From NCBI GenBank assembly GCA_916049765.1, contig CAJZIX010000009.1:1-41279 (forward strand): a DNA stretch of 41,279 nucleotides. The letters run 5' to 3'. The position numbers and the translations under genes were made by a program. The notes beneath the pieces were generated by a model. That model did not search any database and was not told the DNA's origin. It saw only the letters and a program-made list of their open reading frames with translations. Each line of letters opens with the position of its first letter. The first letter of the stretch is position 1. Source of the stretch: an uncultured bacterium (GTDB lineage: Bacteria > Patescibacteriota > Gracilibacteria > Absconditabacterales > Absconditicoccaceae). Below are positions 9,506 through 18,386 of the stretch, one piece after another.

Positions 9506-9916
9506 ATGAAAAAAAAACTTAACAAAGCAGAAAAATTTTTAGCGGAAATCGGTATACGAGAGTTTCGTAGAGGTTTCCCTTCTCTATCTTCTGTTTCGAT
9601 TGCCGTTGATAGGTATGTAAATTATACATGGAAAAGGCTTGAAAACAATCAAAGGACCCATGTTTTAGAAATTCTTGAAGAAGCATTTGCTTTAGAGCTT
9701 CCTGAAGGATATTGGACTTGTACTTATAGAGACGAGTTATTAGATAGATTTGAAACTAAACTCGCCTATAAAAATAAGGATTATATTCCATATAATCCCT
9801 ACAGGGGAATTATTAATCATTTTCTCCTTATCCATTTACAATTAAGGACGAATGTAAAATTAGAATCTTCATGGATTCCTTGTGAAAACATGAGGTTTGA
9901 ATTTAAGTTTGCATAA
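9506..9916 (+). CDS. Small hypothetical protein, tandem paralogue 2 of 3
   Basis: This is a 136-residue, UGA-free member of the same family as its neighbours: KAEKFLAEIGIREF aligns with KLAQEFLKESGIQGF and KLAKKFLEDSGIGV, and THVLEILEEAFALELPEGY with the corresponding helix of paralogue 3 (LLLKRFERALSLPLLEGY). Paralogues 2 and 3 share the L-x-EGY turn, while paralogue 1 has lost it. The later half keeps only spaced leucines and aromatics (INHFLLIHLQLRTN against MYFISHIAFRTE). It is predicted soluble and helical. Function unknown. Confidence 0.7.
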   Translation: MKKKLNKAEKFLAEIGIREFRRGFPSLSSVSIAVDRYVNYTWKRLENNQRTHVLEILEEAFALELPEGYWTCTYRDELLDRFETKLAYKNKDYIPYNPYRGIINHFLLIHLQLRTNVKLESSWIPCENMRFEFKFA

Positions 9917-9925
9917 TTTTAATTG

Positions 9926-9961
9926 AAAAACTGACTTCAGATTCTGAGGTCAGATTTTTTT
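9926..9961 (+). terminator. Terminator of paralogue 2
   Basis: CTGACTTCAG (9931-9940) pairs with CTGAGGTCAG (9944-9953) with two G-U pairs, followed by a long T tract. Confidence 0.75.
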
Positions 9962-10033
9962 TATTTTTATGGAGTTAATATAAAATAAGAAATAATTATA
10001 GTATTTGTGTGATAAAAAAATAAATATTAATCA

Positions 10034-10055
10034 GTCTTTTTTTTAATGAAAAGAC
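10034..10055 (+). promoter_or_regulatory. Leader hairpin of paralogue 3
   Basis: GTCTTTT (10034-10040) and AAAAGAC (10049-10055) form a 7-bp stem 16 bases before the ATG at 10072. A TATAGT at 9997-10002 may be the -10; the -35 is weak. Confidence 0.4.
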
Positions 10056-10071
10056 AAAAAAATAAATAACT

Positions 10072-10470
10072 ATGGAAAAAGAAAAATATAAACTTGCCAA
10101 AAAATTTTTGGAAGATTCAGGTATTGGTGTAGATCAGAAAAATTTACATCTGTTTGTTTCCGATCTCGATTTTTACGAAAAAGTAAATAAGAGATGGGAA
10201 TCTACAAGTAAAGAGAAGAAAGAACTCCTTCTAAAAAGATTTGAAAGGGCACTTTCTCTCCCTCTTTTAGAGGGATATCAAGAATTTGTTATTCAACTAG
10301 ACCAAACTGAAGATGGCTTTGTGGAGCTAACAGAAGAGGAAACTAAAATTTTAATATATATTTTAGCTTCTTCTGATATGCGTCCTTATCATGAGGATGT
10401 GTATATGTATTTTATATCGCATATAGCATTCAGAACAGAGGCTCTTTTTCTAGGAGGATATTTTACTTAG
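10072..10470 (+). CDS. Small hypothetical protein, tandem paralogue 3 of 3
   Basis: This is the third member of the tandem family: 132 residues, no UGA, TAG stop. The N-terminal motif YKLAKKFLEDSGIGV and the helix KKELLLKRFERALSLPLLEGY match its neighbours. An acidic middle segment (LDQTEDGFVELTEEETK) is unique to this copy. The three copies have diverged strongly while keeping the same gene architecture, which suggests an old duplication. No enzymatic motif is visible. Confidence 0.7.
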   Translation: MEKEKYKLAKKFLEDSGIGVDQKNLHLFVSDLDFYEKVNKRWESTSKEKKELLLKRFERALSLPLLEGYQEFVIQLDQTEDGFVELTEEETKILIYILASSDMRPYHEDVYMYFISHIAFRTEALFLGGYFT

Positions 10471-10496
10471 GATTTTCTTCCTTGCTAAATTATAGA

Positions 10497-10533
10497 AATC
10501 TGATTTCAGAATACTGGAGTCAGATTTTTTTTG
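10497..10533 (+). terminator. Terminator of paralogue 3
   Basis: AATCTGATTTCAG and CTGGAGTCAGATT form an imperfect stem followed by eight T residues, with the same CTGA core as the preceding terminators. Confidence 0.7.
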
Positions 10534-10541
10534 TGTTTTTT

Positions 10542-10569
10542 TTGACTTTGTGGTAGAAACTTGTATACT
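10542..10569 (+). promoter_or_regulatory. Sigma-70 promoter of pilT
   Basis: TTGACT (10542-10547), a 16-base spacer and TATACT (10564-10569), the latter preceded by TG (extended -10), lie 35 bases before the pilT ATG. Confidence 0.65.
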
Positions 10570-10604
10570 TGAATTAGTCGGTTTTTTATTTTTTTCTTGA
10601 ATCT

Positions 10605-11696
10605 ATGAAATTTAGCGATCCTGTAAAATATGTTGAGTTTCTTAATGATTTGATGCTTCAGAAAAATGCTTCTGATATGTATTTGACTTATAATGAACCT
10701 CCTGCTCTCAGGATCATGGAGGAAGTTTACAGACAAGATGAGCTCGAAAAACTTGATGATGATAAGCTCAATAAGATTGCACTTACACTGATGAATAAGA
10801 CAGGCTTGGAGTATTTTGAAAAAAATGGAAGTCTGGACCTCTGAGTAGGTTATCAGGATAGGAGATATAGAGTAAATATTTCTCGTCAAAGAGGACATAT
10901 TATGATCGTTTCTAGGCTCCTGAGAAAAGAAATCCCTGATCTCAAAAGTTTGAATTTGCCTCCAATTTTCAAAGAGCTTGCTTATAGAGAAAATGGAATT
11001 ATTTTCCTTGCAGGTCCAACTGGGTCAGGTAAATCAACGACTTTAGCAGCGATGATTGAGGAAATTAATCAGCATAAAAAAAAGCATATCTTGACGATTG
11101 AAGATCCAATTGAATATGTTTTTGATCCAAAAGAAAGTATTATTGATCAAAAAGAACTCTGAAAAGATGTTTCTTCTTTTTCTAATGCGATGAAGTATGC
11201 TCTGAGACAGAGGCCTGATGTGATTCTCTTTGGGGAAATTAGAGACTTAGAGGGAATTAGGCAGGCGATTTTGCTCTCTGAAACAGGGCATCTGGTTTTG
11301 ACGACAGTACATGCAAGATCAGCAGAGCAGGCATTGAATAAGATTATTGGATCTTTTACCTCTGATGAACAGAACCATATCAGAACGCAACTTGCAGAAA
11401 ACATGTCAGCAATCGTTGTTCAAAAACTCCTAAAAAGAGTTGATAAGCCATGATTGACTCTTGCACAGGAAGTACTCCTAAATACTACTGCGGTAGCAAA
11501 TGTTATCAGAGAAAATAAGCTCAATCAGCTCAAAAGTGTGATGTATACCAATAGAGTTTCTGGAATGCAGCTGATGGAGGAGAGTCTTTTGATTCTTATA
11601 GAGAAAGGGATGATCGGTATTGATCAAGCATTAGAAGCAGCAAATAACCCTGATTATATTAAAAGAGAGCTTATCAATAGAGGACTACTAGGATAG
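10605..11696 (+). CDS. pilT: Type IV pilus retraction ATPase PilT
   Basis: PilT is a hexameric secretion-type ATPase that depolymerises type IV pili and powers twitching. The 363-residue protein has the expected N-terminal PAS-like domain (FLNDLMLQKNASDMYLT), Walker A GPTGSGKSTT at about 136-145, the Asp box TIEDPIEY at about 165, Walker B-like DVILFGEIRDLE at about 204 and the His box TGHLVLTTVHA at about 227. Four apparent fragments join through three UGA glycines. No other pilus gene is near. In this lineage type IV pili are thought to serve attachment to host bacteria, but that is background, not seen here. Confidence 0.96.
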
Positions 11697-11709
11697 TATT
11701 CTTTTAATT

Positions 11710-12555
11710 TTATTCATACAGTTCATCAAGATGAAAAATCAGATAGCTTAGTGCGATTCCTCCAGCTACTGCGAGCAGAATACTCACAAAAGAAAGTCCT
11801 GCTTCAAGTGAAAGATTATAAATACTATGAATAGAAAATCCTAGGAGGAGTGCAAAGATATATCTCCAAAAAAGGCCAATATTTCTGTATTTCATGATAA
11901 TAAAAGCAATACTTCCTGTTGCTACGATATGAATGAATGCAGTTACAAGTCCTCTTCATATGAGCATCCCCGTTGTGATTGAGCTTCATTGGACTAGCTG
12001 AAGTAGAAATGCAAGCAGATTTTCTGCGATACTAAAAGAAAAACCAATTAAAAGCGAGAAAAGGAGTAAGCTAGAAGGATTTATTTTTTTTGAGGATTCT
12101 GACTGATTATGTCCGAGCGTGAACTTGAAAAATTCTTCTACAGAGGCTGCAAGTAAAGTATAGAGAATAAGGGTAGAGGAGCTAAGTGTTGTTCCAATAA
12201 AAGAAAGGATCATAAGCGTTAAAACTGCAACCAAAATCTGAATCCAGATTTTTTTGTTTTTTATCTGCTTAAAAATGAACGTTATCCCTATGACAATCAG
12301 TAAACTGTAGACCAAAAAATTTGCTGTCGATCAGAGTGTGATGTTTTCACGTAAAAAGAGAAGCGAATGATCAAGTCCTAAGAGCGGGAGTAATCTTTCA
12401 TATCCAAAGAGGACTAAAACAAGCACTCCACCTCGTAAAACAAGTATCCACTTAGAAATTTTTTCTGTAGATAAACAAGAAAAAACCTGATTCAGGAACC
12501 AGCTCCAAAACCAAATAAGCATCAAAAGACTAATCAGAAGTCAGAGAATTTGCAC
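11710..12555 (-). CDS. PrsW-family intramembrane metalloprotease
   Basis: With UGA as glycine the frame gives about 281 residues with seven or eight membrane helices. PrsW/Rce1-type hallmarks are present: ASVEEFFKF (paired Glu), GFSFSIAENLLAF, and GRGLVTAFIHIVATG with the histidine in a later helix, the expected metal-binding and catalytic set. PrsW proteases cut membrane-bound anti-sigma factors or other transmembrane substrates; no obvious substrate gene lies here. The start is uncertain: GTG at 12555 gives a complete first helix, while ATG at 12522 would shorten it. The gene follows the 12561-12860 gene with only a few bases between. Confidence 0.8.
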
Positions 12556-12560
12556 CTTGT

Positions 12561-12860
12561 TTATTCGGAAATAAAAGTTTCTCGTAAATTTAGCAGTTGC
12601 TCTTTGAATGTTGGATCTTGAGTTGTGGTGATGATGAAGAGTTCTTGACTTGTAGATCCCTTGGACATTTTTGCTTTTCGTCCTGTTGCTGTGGGGATAG
12701 AAACAGAGAATCTTAGTTCTGACGATCCTTTTTGCTGTCTATGAATCCTTCATGGAATTATCCTTTGGATACAAGCTTCTCTTTCTAAATGAATCAAAAA
12801 GGGAATAAATTCAGAAAGAATTGTATGTTCTGTTTTTACTTTTTTGAAACTTACTTTCAT
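12561..12860 (-). CDS. Small basic hypothetical protein
   Basis: This short frame encodes 99 residues: an N-terminal helix with a single cysteine (EREACIQRIIPGRIHR), then a basic, serine-rich segment QQKGSSELRFSVSIP and TGRKAKMSKGSTSQELFI. One UGA is a glycine within IIPGRIH. The arginine, lysine and serine content suggests RNA or ribosome contact, but no family was recognised. It is followed within 10 bases by the PrsW-like gene on the same strand, so the two probably form an operon. Confidence 0.6.
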
Positions 12861-12941
12861 CCCTCTTCCTCAACTAAAACCTTGTAAACTTCAAGAGCTT
12901 TCGTATACTTCTAAGGATTTTAGTTAAGAAAACAATCCAAA

Positions 12942-13805
12942 ATGCAACTCCAAATGCTCATCCAAGACACTGCTTTCAAAAAGAAATTTGTCCTTGAAAA
13001 ACTCCTTTGCCACTATCTCAATACAACGAGAACCGACTTGCGAACCAATGCTCAGCAGGAACTTTCTCCTGAAATAGAGCAACGTATTAGAGCAGATTAT
13101 CGTGCGTATGAAGAGGAAGATAAACCGCTTGAATACTTACTTGGCTTTGTGGAATTTTTTGGAGTGAAATTTATAGTAAATGAAAATACGCTCGTTCCAA
13201 GACCTGAAACGGAATATATGATCACTGCAATCACAGAAGCGATGCAGGAAAATCATGATACAGACAATATTTTGCTTGATATTTGAACAGGATCATGAGT
13301 GCTGGGGTGTTCAGTACTTTTGCAGAATAGTGATAAATTTCGTGAGGTGTTTTTTGCTGATATTTCTGCAGAAGCACTCCTCGTTGCCAAGCAAAATTAT
13401 GATGCCTTGATTGATGCTTCCAAGTATGATATGAGGATGTTGCAGTCAGATTTATGTGCTTTTTTAGAGAGTTATCAAGAGATTATAAAAAATAAAAATC
13501 TGATCCTTACCGCTAATTTGCCCTATATCCCTGATAAAACCTTTGAAGAAAATGCACCAAGTAATGTGCAGAAACGGGAACCAAAAATTGCTTTTGTAGG
13601 AGGAGATGATGGTTTGGATTTATATAGAAAGATGTTTTCCCAGCTTCAAGGCATCAAGCAGGAAGTAAAAAGTCTGGTAATGTTCCTAGAGATGATGACC
13701 TGGCAGGTAGAAATCCTCAGAAAAGAATTTTGAGAATACATGGAGTTTGAAGAAGTAAAGACCTTCCATTTTAATATCAGAATTGTGAAAGCTCGATTTA
13801 AGTAG
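12942..13805 (+). CDS. prmC: Release factor glutamine methyltransferase PrmC (HemK)
   Basis: PrmC methylates the glutamine of the GGQ motif in peptide-chain release factors. The 287-residue protein has the N-terminal helical domain (1-75), LVPRPETE before the Rossmann fold, the SAM-binding motif LLDIGTGSGVLG (two UGA glycines at the first and last G), FADISAEAL and the catalytic NLPY motif within LTANLPYIPDKTFEEN. In a UGA-recoded organism release factor 2 is expected to be absent, so release factor 1 would be the main substrate (inference). A further UGA occurs near the C terminus (KEFGEYMEF). Confidence 0.95.
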
Positions 13806-13881
13806 GATGATTTATTGGTGTATTTTAGCTTATTTTAGCTTAACTTCTAAAAATAGATCTTTTTCTAAGAAAATCTTTCTC

Positions 13882-13909
13882 TTGAAATGTGGATCTTCTT
13901 TTTTATACT
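13882..13909 (+). promoter_or_regulatory. Promoter of the 13942 gene
   Basis: TTGAAA (13882-13887), a 16-base spacer and TATACT (13904-13909) put the start site near 13916. This rules out the longer reading frame beginning at 13807. Confidence 0.65.
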
Positions 13910-13941
13910 TTAGTCGATTTTTTTGCTTTATTATAAAATAC

Positions 13942-14250
13942 ATGGTTTTAGAGAAGGCGCCTCAAAAATTCGTCCACCTTCTTCATAAGGTGAAATTTTG
14001 GATTCAGGCTAGATTGGAAAGGCTTGATAATTTATCAAGTTTTATTAAAATTCCACTCGCTATTTTTTTCTTAATTATTGGACTTATCTTTTTTTATATT
14101 CCATTTATTAATGGAATGATCTTTTTGTTTATTGGTTCAAGAATGTTAGGGAGAAATTATATAAATAAACTCTTTCGTTTTTTGAGAATTGAAAATAATA
14201 GAAGGTATACTTCTTATCGTGAAGCTTTATTTCATATTTTAAAAAAATAA
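13942..14250 (+). CDS. Small membrane protein
   Basis: The protein has 102 residues, starting MVLEKAPQKF at the first ATG after the promoter at 13882-13909. A charged amphipathic N-terminal region (VHLLHKVKFWIQARLERL) is followed by a long hydrophobic double segment (IPLAIFFLIIGLIFFYIPFINGMIFLFIGSRMLG), probably a helical hairpin, and a basic C-terminal tail. The layout resembles short PGPGW-type membrane proteins, but the signature is not present, so the family is left open. No UGA is used. Confidence 0.65.
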   Translation: MVLEKAPQKFVHLLHKVKFWIQARLERLDNLSSFIKIPLAIFFLIIGLIFFYIPFINGMIFLFIGSRMLGRNYINKLFRFLRIENNRRYTSYREALFHILKK

Positions 14251-14317
14251 ATAAAGTTAAATCTTCTGATTTTTTAATTTGTTGTGATAGTTCTCATTTC
14301 TTATTCCTTTATTGATT

Positions 14318-14989
14318 ATGATGTCTGAAAATACTAAACTTCTTGCTCTGTTAGATACTGTGATAGATTGCTATCTCGATAAAGGTGAACCAGTAGGTTC
14401 TAAATTTCTTAATTCTTTAGAAGCGGTCGATTATGCACCTTCAACCCTGAGAAAATACCTCAATGCTCTAGAAAAACAAGGTATGGTCTATCAACCTTAC
14501 AACTCTTCAGGGAGAATGCCGACGTTACAAGGGCTTTCTGCATATTTGGATACAGCACTTGCAGAGCAACCTGAAGAAGTTGATTTTCAGCTTGATACTG
14601 CGAGAAAAGGACTCAAAAGTCTGGTTAAAGCTTTGGGAGAGGTTTCTGATGGGGTAGTTGTTGGATTTATTAGGAATGATGAGTATTATTACCTCGGGAT
14701 CAATAATCTGCTTCGTGATGATATGATTGATGAATATTCGGCGACGAGGACGATTATTCGCTTTATTGAGGAGAAAAAAATCGTTGCTTTCATTGACAAG
14801 AAAATTCTCAAAAATAAAGAGGTCTACTATACTTTCGTAAATGATCAAGAAACGCTGATTTCATGTGTCTATGTGAAAGTGGATTTTGATGGTTATGATG
14901 CGGTGCTTTCTATCGTTTGACCACTCAGAGTCAATTATAAAAAGAATATTGCAATCCTCAAAAAAGTTTTAGAATCTTTAGCTCATTAG
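14318..14989 (+). CDS. hrcA: Heat-inducible transcription repressor HrcA
   Basis: HrcA represses chaperone genes by binding the CIRCE operator and is activated by GroEL. The 223-residue protein carries the winged-helix domain (LLDTVIDCYLDKGEPVGSKFL, then PSTLRKYLNALEKQGMVYQPYNSSGRMPT) and the family end GPLRVNYKKNIAIL, whose glycine is UGA. It is shorter than typical HrcA (about 340), with the middle GAF-like domain reduced. No CIRCE site was found in the window, and grpE lies 11 kb away on the other strand. ATG at 14318 or 14321 are equally possible starts. The next gene begins one base after the stop. Confidence 0.9.
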
Positions 14990-14990
14990 T

Positions 14991-15482
14991 ATGGTACTAG
15001 AAAAAGAGCAAAAATCAGAATTTTGATCCGAGAAGTTGCTTAATCTTGAACAGCAACAACAGAAAGAGGCTTTTCAGGTACGTATTGATGAGCTTAAAAA
15101 GCTTGATCAGTCTATAAAGTCTGGAGTCCAAGAACTCAAAAAAGAAATGGAAACTCAGCTTTCTTTGTTAAATCTGGAACAGAAAGTCCAGGCTTTAGAT
15201 GGTCGTAATCAGGACAAATTTCTTGTTGATGTGGAAAAAATTGAATCAGAGCTCGCTATTTTAGAAGATTCACGTCGTTTGTTTGTAAATTTAAAGAGTA
15301 CTATTACTGCCAAAAACCCTCAGCTGTATGCTCAGATTCAGCAGCAATTTCCTGAGAGCTCTGAAATGGCAAATCAAGGCAGGTTGACAAGTTACGAAGC
15401 TATAGCTAGTATCAAACCTCAGAAAGGAGAAAATGTTATTGCAAATTTCTTTGCAGGAATTGTAGAAAAACTTATAGCGTAA
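14991..15482 (+). CDS. Coiled-coil protein, operon partner of hrcA
   Basis: The protein has 163 residues and starts one base after the hrcA stop, so the two are co-translated. The first 110 residues are a strongly charged coiled coil (NLEQQQQKEAFQVRIDELKKL, IKSGVQELKKEMETQLSLLN). The C-terminal part is more hydrophobic (GENVIANFFAGIVEKLIA). One UGA glycine lies at residue 12. GrpE is a coiled-coil protein often placed after hrcA, but a true GrpE is encoded elsewhere in this window and the beta domain is missing here, so this is not GrpE. Function unknown. Confidence 0.7.
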
Positions 15483-15512
15483 AGTCAGACTTTTTATTTT
15501 GATTGTATAGAA

Positions 15513-16013
15513 ATGACAGGAATTGTTCAAAGTGCAGGTGGAATCGTATATTATATTGCTTCAGATGGAGAACCAAGGTACTTGCTTATCAAAAGGCATG
15601 CGCTTTCTGGGAAAATAGAATGGGTTTCTCCTAAGTGAAAAATCCAATCAGGAGAAAAGGTTGAGGAAGCTGCTTTGAGAGAGGTTTCTGAAGAATGTGG
15701 GATCCCGATTGATCATTTGATCTTAAAACAAAAAGTTTGAATGACCTCTTTGAGAAGTTCAGAAACGAAAAAGGGACATTTAGATAAGGATGTAACTTAC
15801 TTTTTGATGAAATATACAGGAGATCCTATGGCGATTCAGATCACCGATGGTGAGGGCTATATCGGAATTTATAAATGGGCTGATATTCAGCAGGTGCTCT
15901 GACTTTTGTATTATGAAGATATTAGGGAACTGATCAGAAAAAGTTATTTGATGATTAAAGAAGAGAAAAAGTATCGTTCTATTCAGCAGGATTTTTTGAA
16001 GAAATTAGGGTAA
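15513..16013 (+). CDS. NUDIX hydrolase
   Basis: NUDIX enzymes hydrolyse nucleoside diphosphates linked to another moiety, often as housecleaning enzymes. The 166-residue protein shows the N-terminal strand pattern SAGGIVYY, LIKRHALSGKIEWVSPKG and the catalytic box G-x5-E-x7-R-E-x2-E-E-x-G (GKIQSGEKVEEAALREVSEECG). The glycine before the box is a UGA, as are those in KQKVGMTS and VLGLLYY. The substrate cannot be told; the WVSPKG form resembles diadenosine-tetraphosphate-type NUDIX proteins. A small A/T-rich hairpin precedes the ATG. Confidence 0.93.
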
Positions 16014-16043
16014 AAATCTGATTCTAGTTTTTAAAAATCAGTA

Positions 16044-16511
16044 ATGTCAAAAATATTCAATCAAAAAAAACGAGGAATAGGGGGTTCTTTTCTTCTTTTT
16101 TTGTTTTGAGGACGATATTTCCTCGGGCAACTGTTTACTTGATGAGGAGATTTTAGAATCTTATTACCAATCTATTTTTTCCTGCTTCTCATTATGGGGT
16201 ACTGGAATGTTTCAAATTTTTTTGCTCTTTCAAAAAAGGAATCAGGTTTATTTATGATAGTTTTACTACTTTTGACCTTACTTATTGTAGGGATGTTGTG
16301 AGCTTATGTATTAATGATTTATTGGGATATTTCTTCCTTACTATCTTGGATTTTAGATAGAGCTTTTTTCAATTCTTTGTATAATGAGGGGATTTGTAAA
16401 AGTCAGGACTGTTTTTTTGAGGCTTTATTTGTTACTTTTTATCTTTTGGGAGGAATAGTATCTTTTTGGATCAGTTTTTTGATTGCTTTTTTGAAGAAGA
16501 CTAGAAAATAA
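16044..16511 (+). CDS. Membrane protein of unknown function
   Basis: The protein has 155 residues with about four predicted membrane segments (FLLFLFGGRYFLGQLF, LLPIYFFLLLIMGYW, LFMIVLLLLTLLIVGMLGAYVLM, ALFVTFYLLGGIVSFWISFLIAF). A soluble loop between the last two holds a cysteine pair (GICKSQDCFF). Four UGA codons are glycine, two of them consecutive (LFTGGGDF). The gene follows the NUDIX gene by 30 bases and may be co-transcribed. No family was recognised. Confidence 0.7.
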
Positions 16512-16622
16512 AAGTCAGATTTTCTCTTTATGTTTATCTAATGCGAAAATTTTTGAGCAAGGCTTGCATTTTGTCTCGATTTCAGTAAAAGGAAGTGATT
16601 TTATATTCTATTGTATACCACG

Positions 16623-16973
16623 ATGACAACAGAACTCTTGCAGGTAAGTGACATTAAGTTTAAGTTTGTAAATGTTTCCGAAGTAATGGAAGCTGAACTT
16701 AAGAAAGCTGTAGATCACCAGATTGCAAATAAAGGGCAAACAATTTTGAAGAAAATTTATGCAAAAAATATTGATGCTAAAGTAATTATTGACTATACAA
16801 TCATAAAGAATAAAAGCTGACTTTATGAAGCGGATTTTGTTTTCAATTATAATGGAGAAAGATTTGTAGTAGAGAATCATAAAGGTTTTAAGGTGGCATC
16901 TGATTTAATAACTCACGCTTTTGATAAGTGGAAGAGAAAAGTGCTTGGATTCTGGGGGTTCTTAAGTAGATAG
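16623..16973 (+). CDS. Ribosome hibernation factor-like protein (HPF/RaiA fold, tentative)
   Basis: The protein has 116 residues. The order beta (IKFKFVNVS), long helix (EVMEAELKKAVDHQIANKG), beta strands (KVIIDYTIIKNKSGLYEADF) and a final helix (DLITHAFDKWKRKVL) matches the short sigma-54 modulation/HPF fold, which binds idle ribosomes. The conserved D-x-Y-x-AID stretch of classical HPF is replaced by VASDLITHAFDKW, so the call is by layout rather than by motif. One UGA glycine occurs at KNKSGLY. An upstream TTG at 16611 is a less likely start. It lies just before greA. Confidence 0.5.
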
Positions 16974-17036
16974 TTTTTTGGGCAGATTAAAATATCCAAA
17001 AAAAATCTGATTTTTTATTTTTATCGTAGAAGAAAT

Positions 17037-17519
17037 ATGGCAAGTAAAAACTTTCTTACGAGAGAGGGATATGAAAAACTTATTGCAGAACTTCAGGATT
17101 TGAAGCAGGAGCAGTTGCCTGCAGTTTTGGAAAGATTAGCAGAAGCAAAGGCGATGTGAGATCTTTCAGAAAACTTTGAATATAAGTCTGCAATGGAAGA
17201 TAAAGACTTTATCAATTCTAGAATTGTTGAGATTCAGAATTTGATCAGTGATGTAGAGATTATTGAAAAGGAAAAAGAAACTAAAAAAACAGATAAAACT
17301 GTTGATGTAGGAACGACTGTTGTAGTGAAGATTGAGGATGATGATAAAGAATATGAGGTTCAGATTGTTGGAACGGGAGAAGTTGGGATAGAGGATGGTT
17401 TACTTATTTCTTTTGAATCTCCTCTTGGACAAGCTATTAGAGGTAAAAAGGCAGGAGAAACCGCTAAAATGAGACATGAAAGTGGAAGAAAAAATGTAAA
17501 AATTATCGCAGTGAAGTAA
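17037..17519 (+). CDS. greA: Transcription elongation factor GreA
   Basis: GreA enters the RNA polymerase secondary channel and stimulates cleavage of backtracked transcripts. The 160-residue protein has the N-terminal coiled coil with the acidic tip (FLTREGYEKLIAELQDLK, AEAKAMGDLSENFEYKSAMEDK, where D-L-S-E-N is the catalytic tip and its preceding Gly is UGA) and the FKBP-like C-terminal domain (VQIVGTGEVGIEDGLLISFESPLGQAIRGKKAGE). The length equals the family norm. An A/T hairpin (about 17000-17022) lies in the leader. Confidence 0.97.
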
Positions 17520-17539
17520 GATAAAATATTTACAGAAGA

Positions 17540-17611
17540 ATCTCCTTGATAAGGAATAGTAGAGAAATCTAATATGAAATGGTATCCTAACTTTCCCTTA
17601 TTTAAGGAGAT
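17540..17611. repeat. Inverted repeat between greA and rlmE
   Basis: ATCTCCTT (17540-17547) with ATAAGG (17549-17554) pairs with CCTTAT (17596-17601) and AAGGAGAT (17604-17611). The result is a 14-bp near-continuous stem with a 41-base loop. No T tract follows, so it is not a simple terminator. It may be a leader structure of rlmE. Confidence 0.45.
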
Positions 17612-17676
17612 CCTACTGCTTATAGTGTGCGATAAAATAAATAATTAATCAATTTTTCATTTCTTAAATTCCCTTT

Positions 17677-18288
17677 ATGTATAATCCTTACGATTTCTAT
17701 TTCAAAAAAGCAAAAAAAGAATGATATAAAGCTAGAAGTGCCTTCAAGCTTGAAGAAATTCAAGAGAAGTTTTTTTTGATTAGGAAAACGACTAAAAGAG
17801 TATTAGATATTGGTTGTGCACCGTGAAGTTGGCTTCAATATACGATTGGTCAACTTAAAAAAATTAATGTAAAGGACTATAGTGTTATTGGTTTTGATCT
17901 TAAAGAGGTTGATTTACATCTTCCTGGTTTGAGAACCTATGTTCAGGATGTTACACAAAGAGAGGAAGTTAAGGCTATTTTGGATCATCATCAGATTGAA
18001 AAATTTGATTTTATTCAGTCAGATATGGCTCCAAATACTATTGGACTTAAGGATATTGATGCAATGAGAGCAATAGATTTACTAGAGCAGACGTATTGGA
18101 TTTATGATCAGCTTTTGGATGAGAATGGCTCTTTTGTGATAAAAGTTTTTATGGGTCCTGGGTTTGAAGAGTTTGTAGCAAAGATGAAAAAGAGATTTTG
18201 AGGAAAAAATATTAAGGTTTTTAAACCAATTAGTTGTAGGAGTCAAAGTAAGGAAACTTATATTATCAAACTTCCACTTCTAAAATAA
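17677..18288 (+). CDS. rlmE: 23S rRNA (uridine-2'-O)-methyltransferase RlmE (FtsJ/RrmJ)
   Basis: RlmE methylates a uridine 2'-OH in the A loop of 23S rRNA. The 203-residue protein shows YKARSAFKLEEIQEKF, the SAM motif VLDIGCAPGSWLQY, IGFDLKEVD, SDMAPNTIG (catalytic Asp) and the late catalytic Lys in FVIKVFMGPG, ending RSQSKETYIIKL. Three UGA codons are glycine, including that of APGSW and one before YKARSAF. It follows greA and a structured 157-base gap. An intrinsic terminator shared with an opposite-strand small RNA follows the stop. Confidence 0.96.
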
Positions 18289-18289
18289 A

Positions 18290-18380
18290 AACAAAAAACA
18301 GAACTCTTCAAGGGAGTCTGTTTTCCGTTCGCGGAATATCCTACAATTAGGTCATTCCACTTACAAGGTTCTACTACACA
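18290..18380 (-). ncRNA. Candidate small RNA divergent to rpoD
   Basis: On the minus strand a consensus promoter (18387-18414) is followed by about 90 bases without a reading frame. They end in a terminator stem (ACAGACTC/GAGTTCTGT) and a T-rich tail (TTTTTTG at about 18291-18297). Inside are a hairpin GGAAT-x2-CCTA-loop-TAGG-x2-ATTCC and a hairpin TTCCG-CGAA-CGGAA. They share the same TTCC, so only one can form at a time. The CCGCGAACGG segment is GC-rich compared with the surrounding DNA. It lacks the conserved SRP RNA loop and is far too short for RNase P or tmRNA. Identity unknown. Confidence 0.6.
18298..18326. terminator. Bidirectional terminator between rlmE and the small RNA
   Basis: ACAGaACTC and GGGAGTCTGT arms form a stem flanked by an A-rich tract on the left and TTTT on the right. 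It can end both rlmE (plus) and the minus-strand RNA; the T tract is better on the minus strand. Confidence 0.7.
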
Positions 18381-18386
18381 ATGAAT

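Noticed and set aside
8900..10500. CRISPR-like array around the three repeated small genes
   Set aside because: The repeated elements are whole paralogous genes and terminators, not short regular repeats with spacers.
13807..13941. N-terminal extension of the small membrane protein from 13807
   Set aside because: A good promoter at 13882-13909 places the transcript start after it.
14991..15482. GrpE for the coiled-coil gene after hrcA
   Set aside because: It lacks the GrpE beta domain, and a clear grpE occurs at 25117-25728.
18290..18380. Signal recognition particle RNA for the rpoD-side small RNA
   Set aside because: The conserved domain IV loop (GGAAG with AGCAG) is not present.
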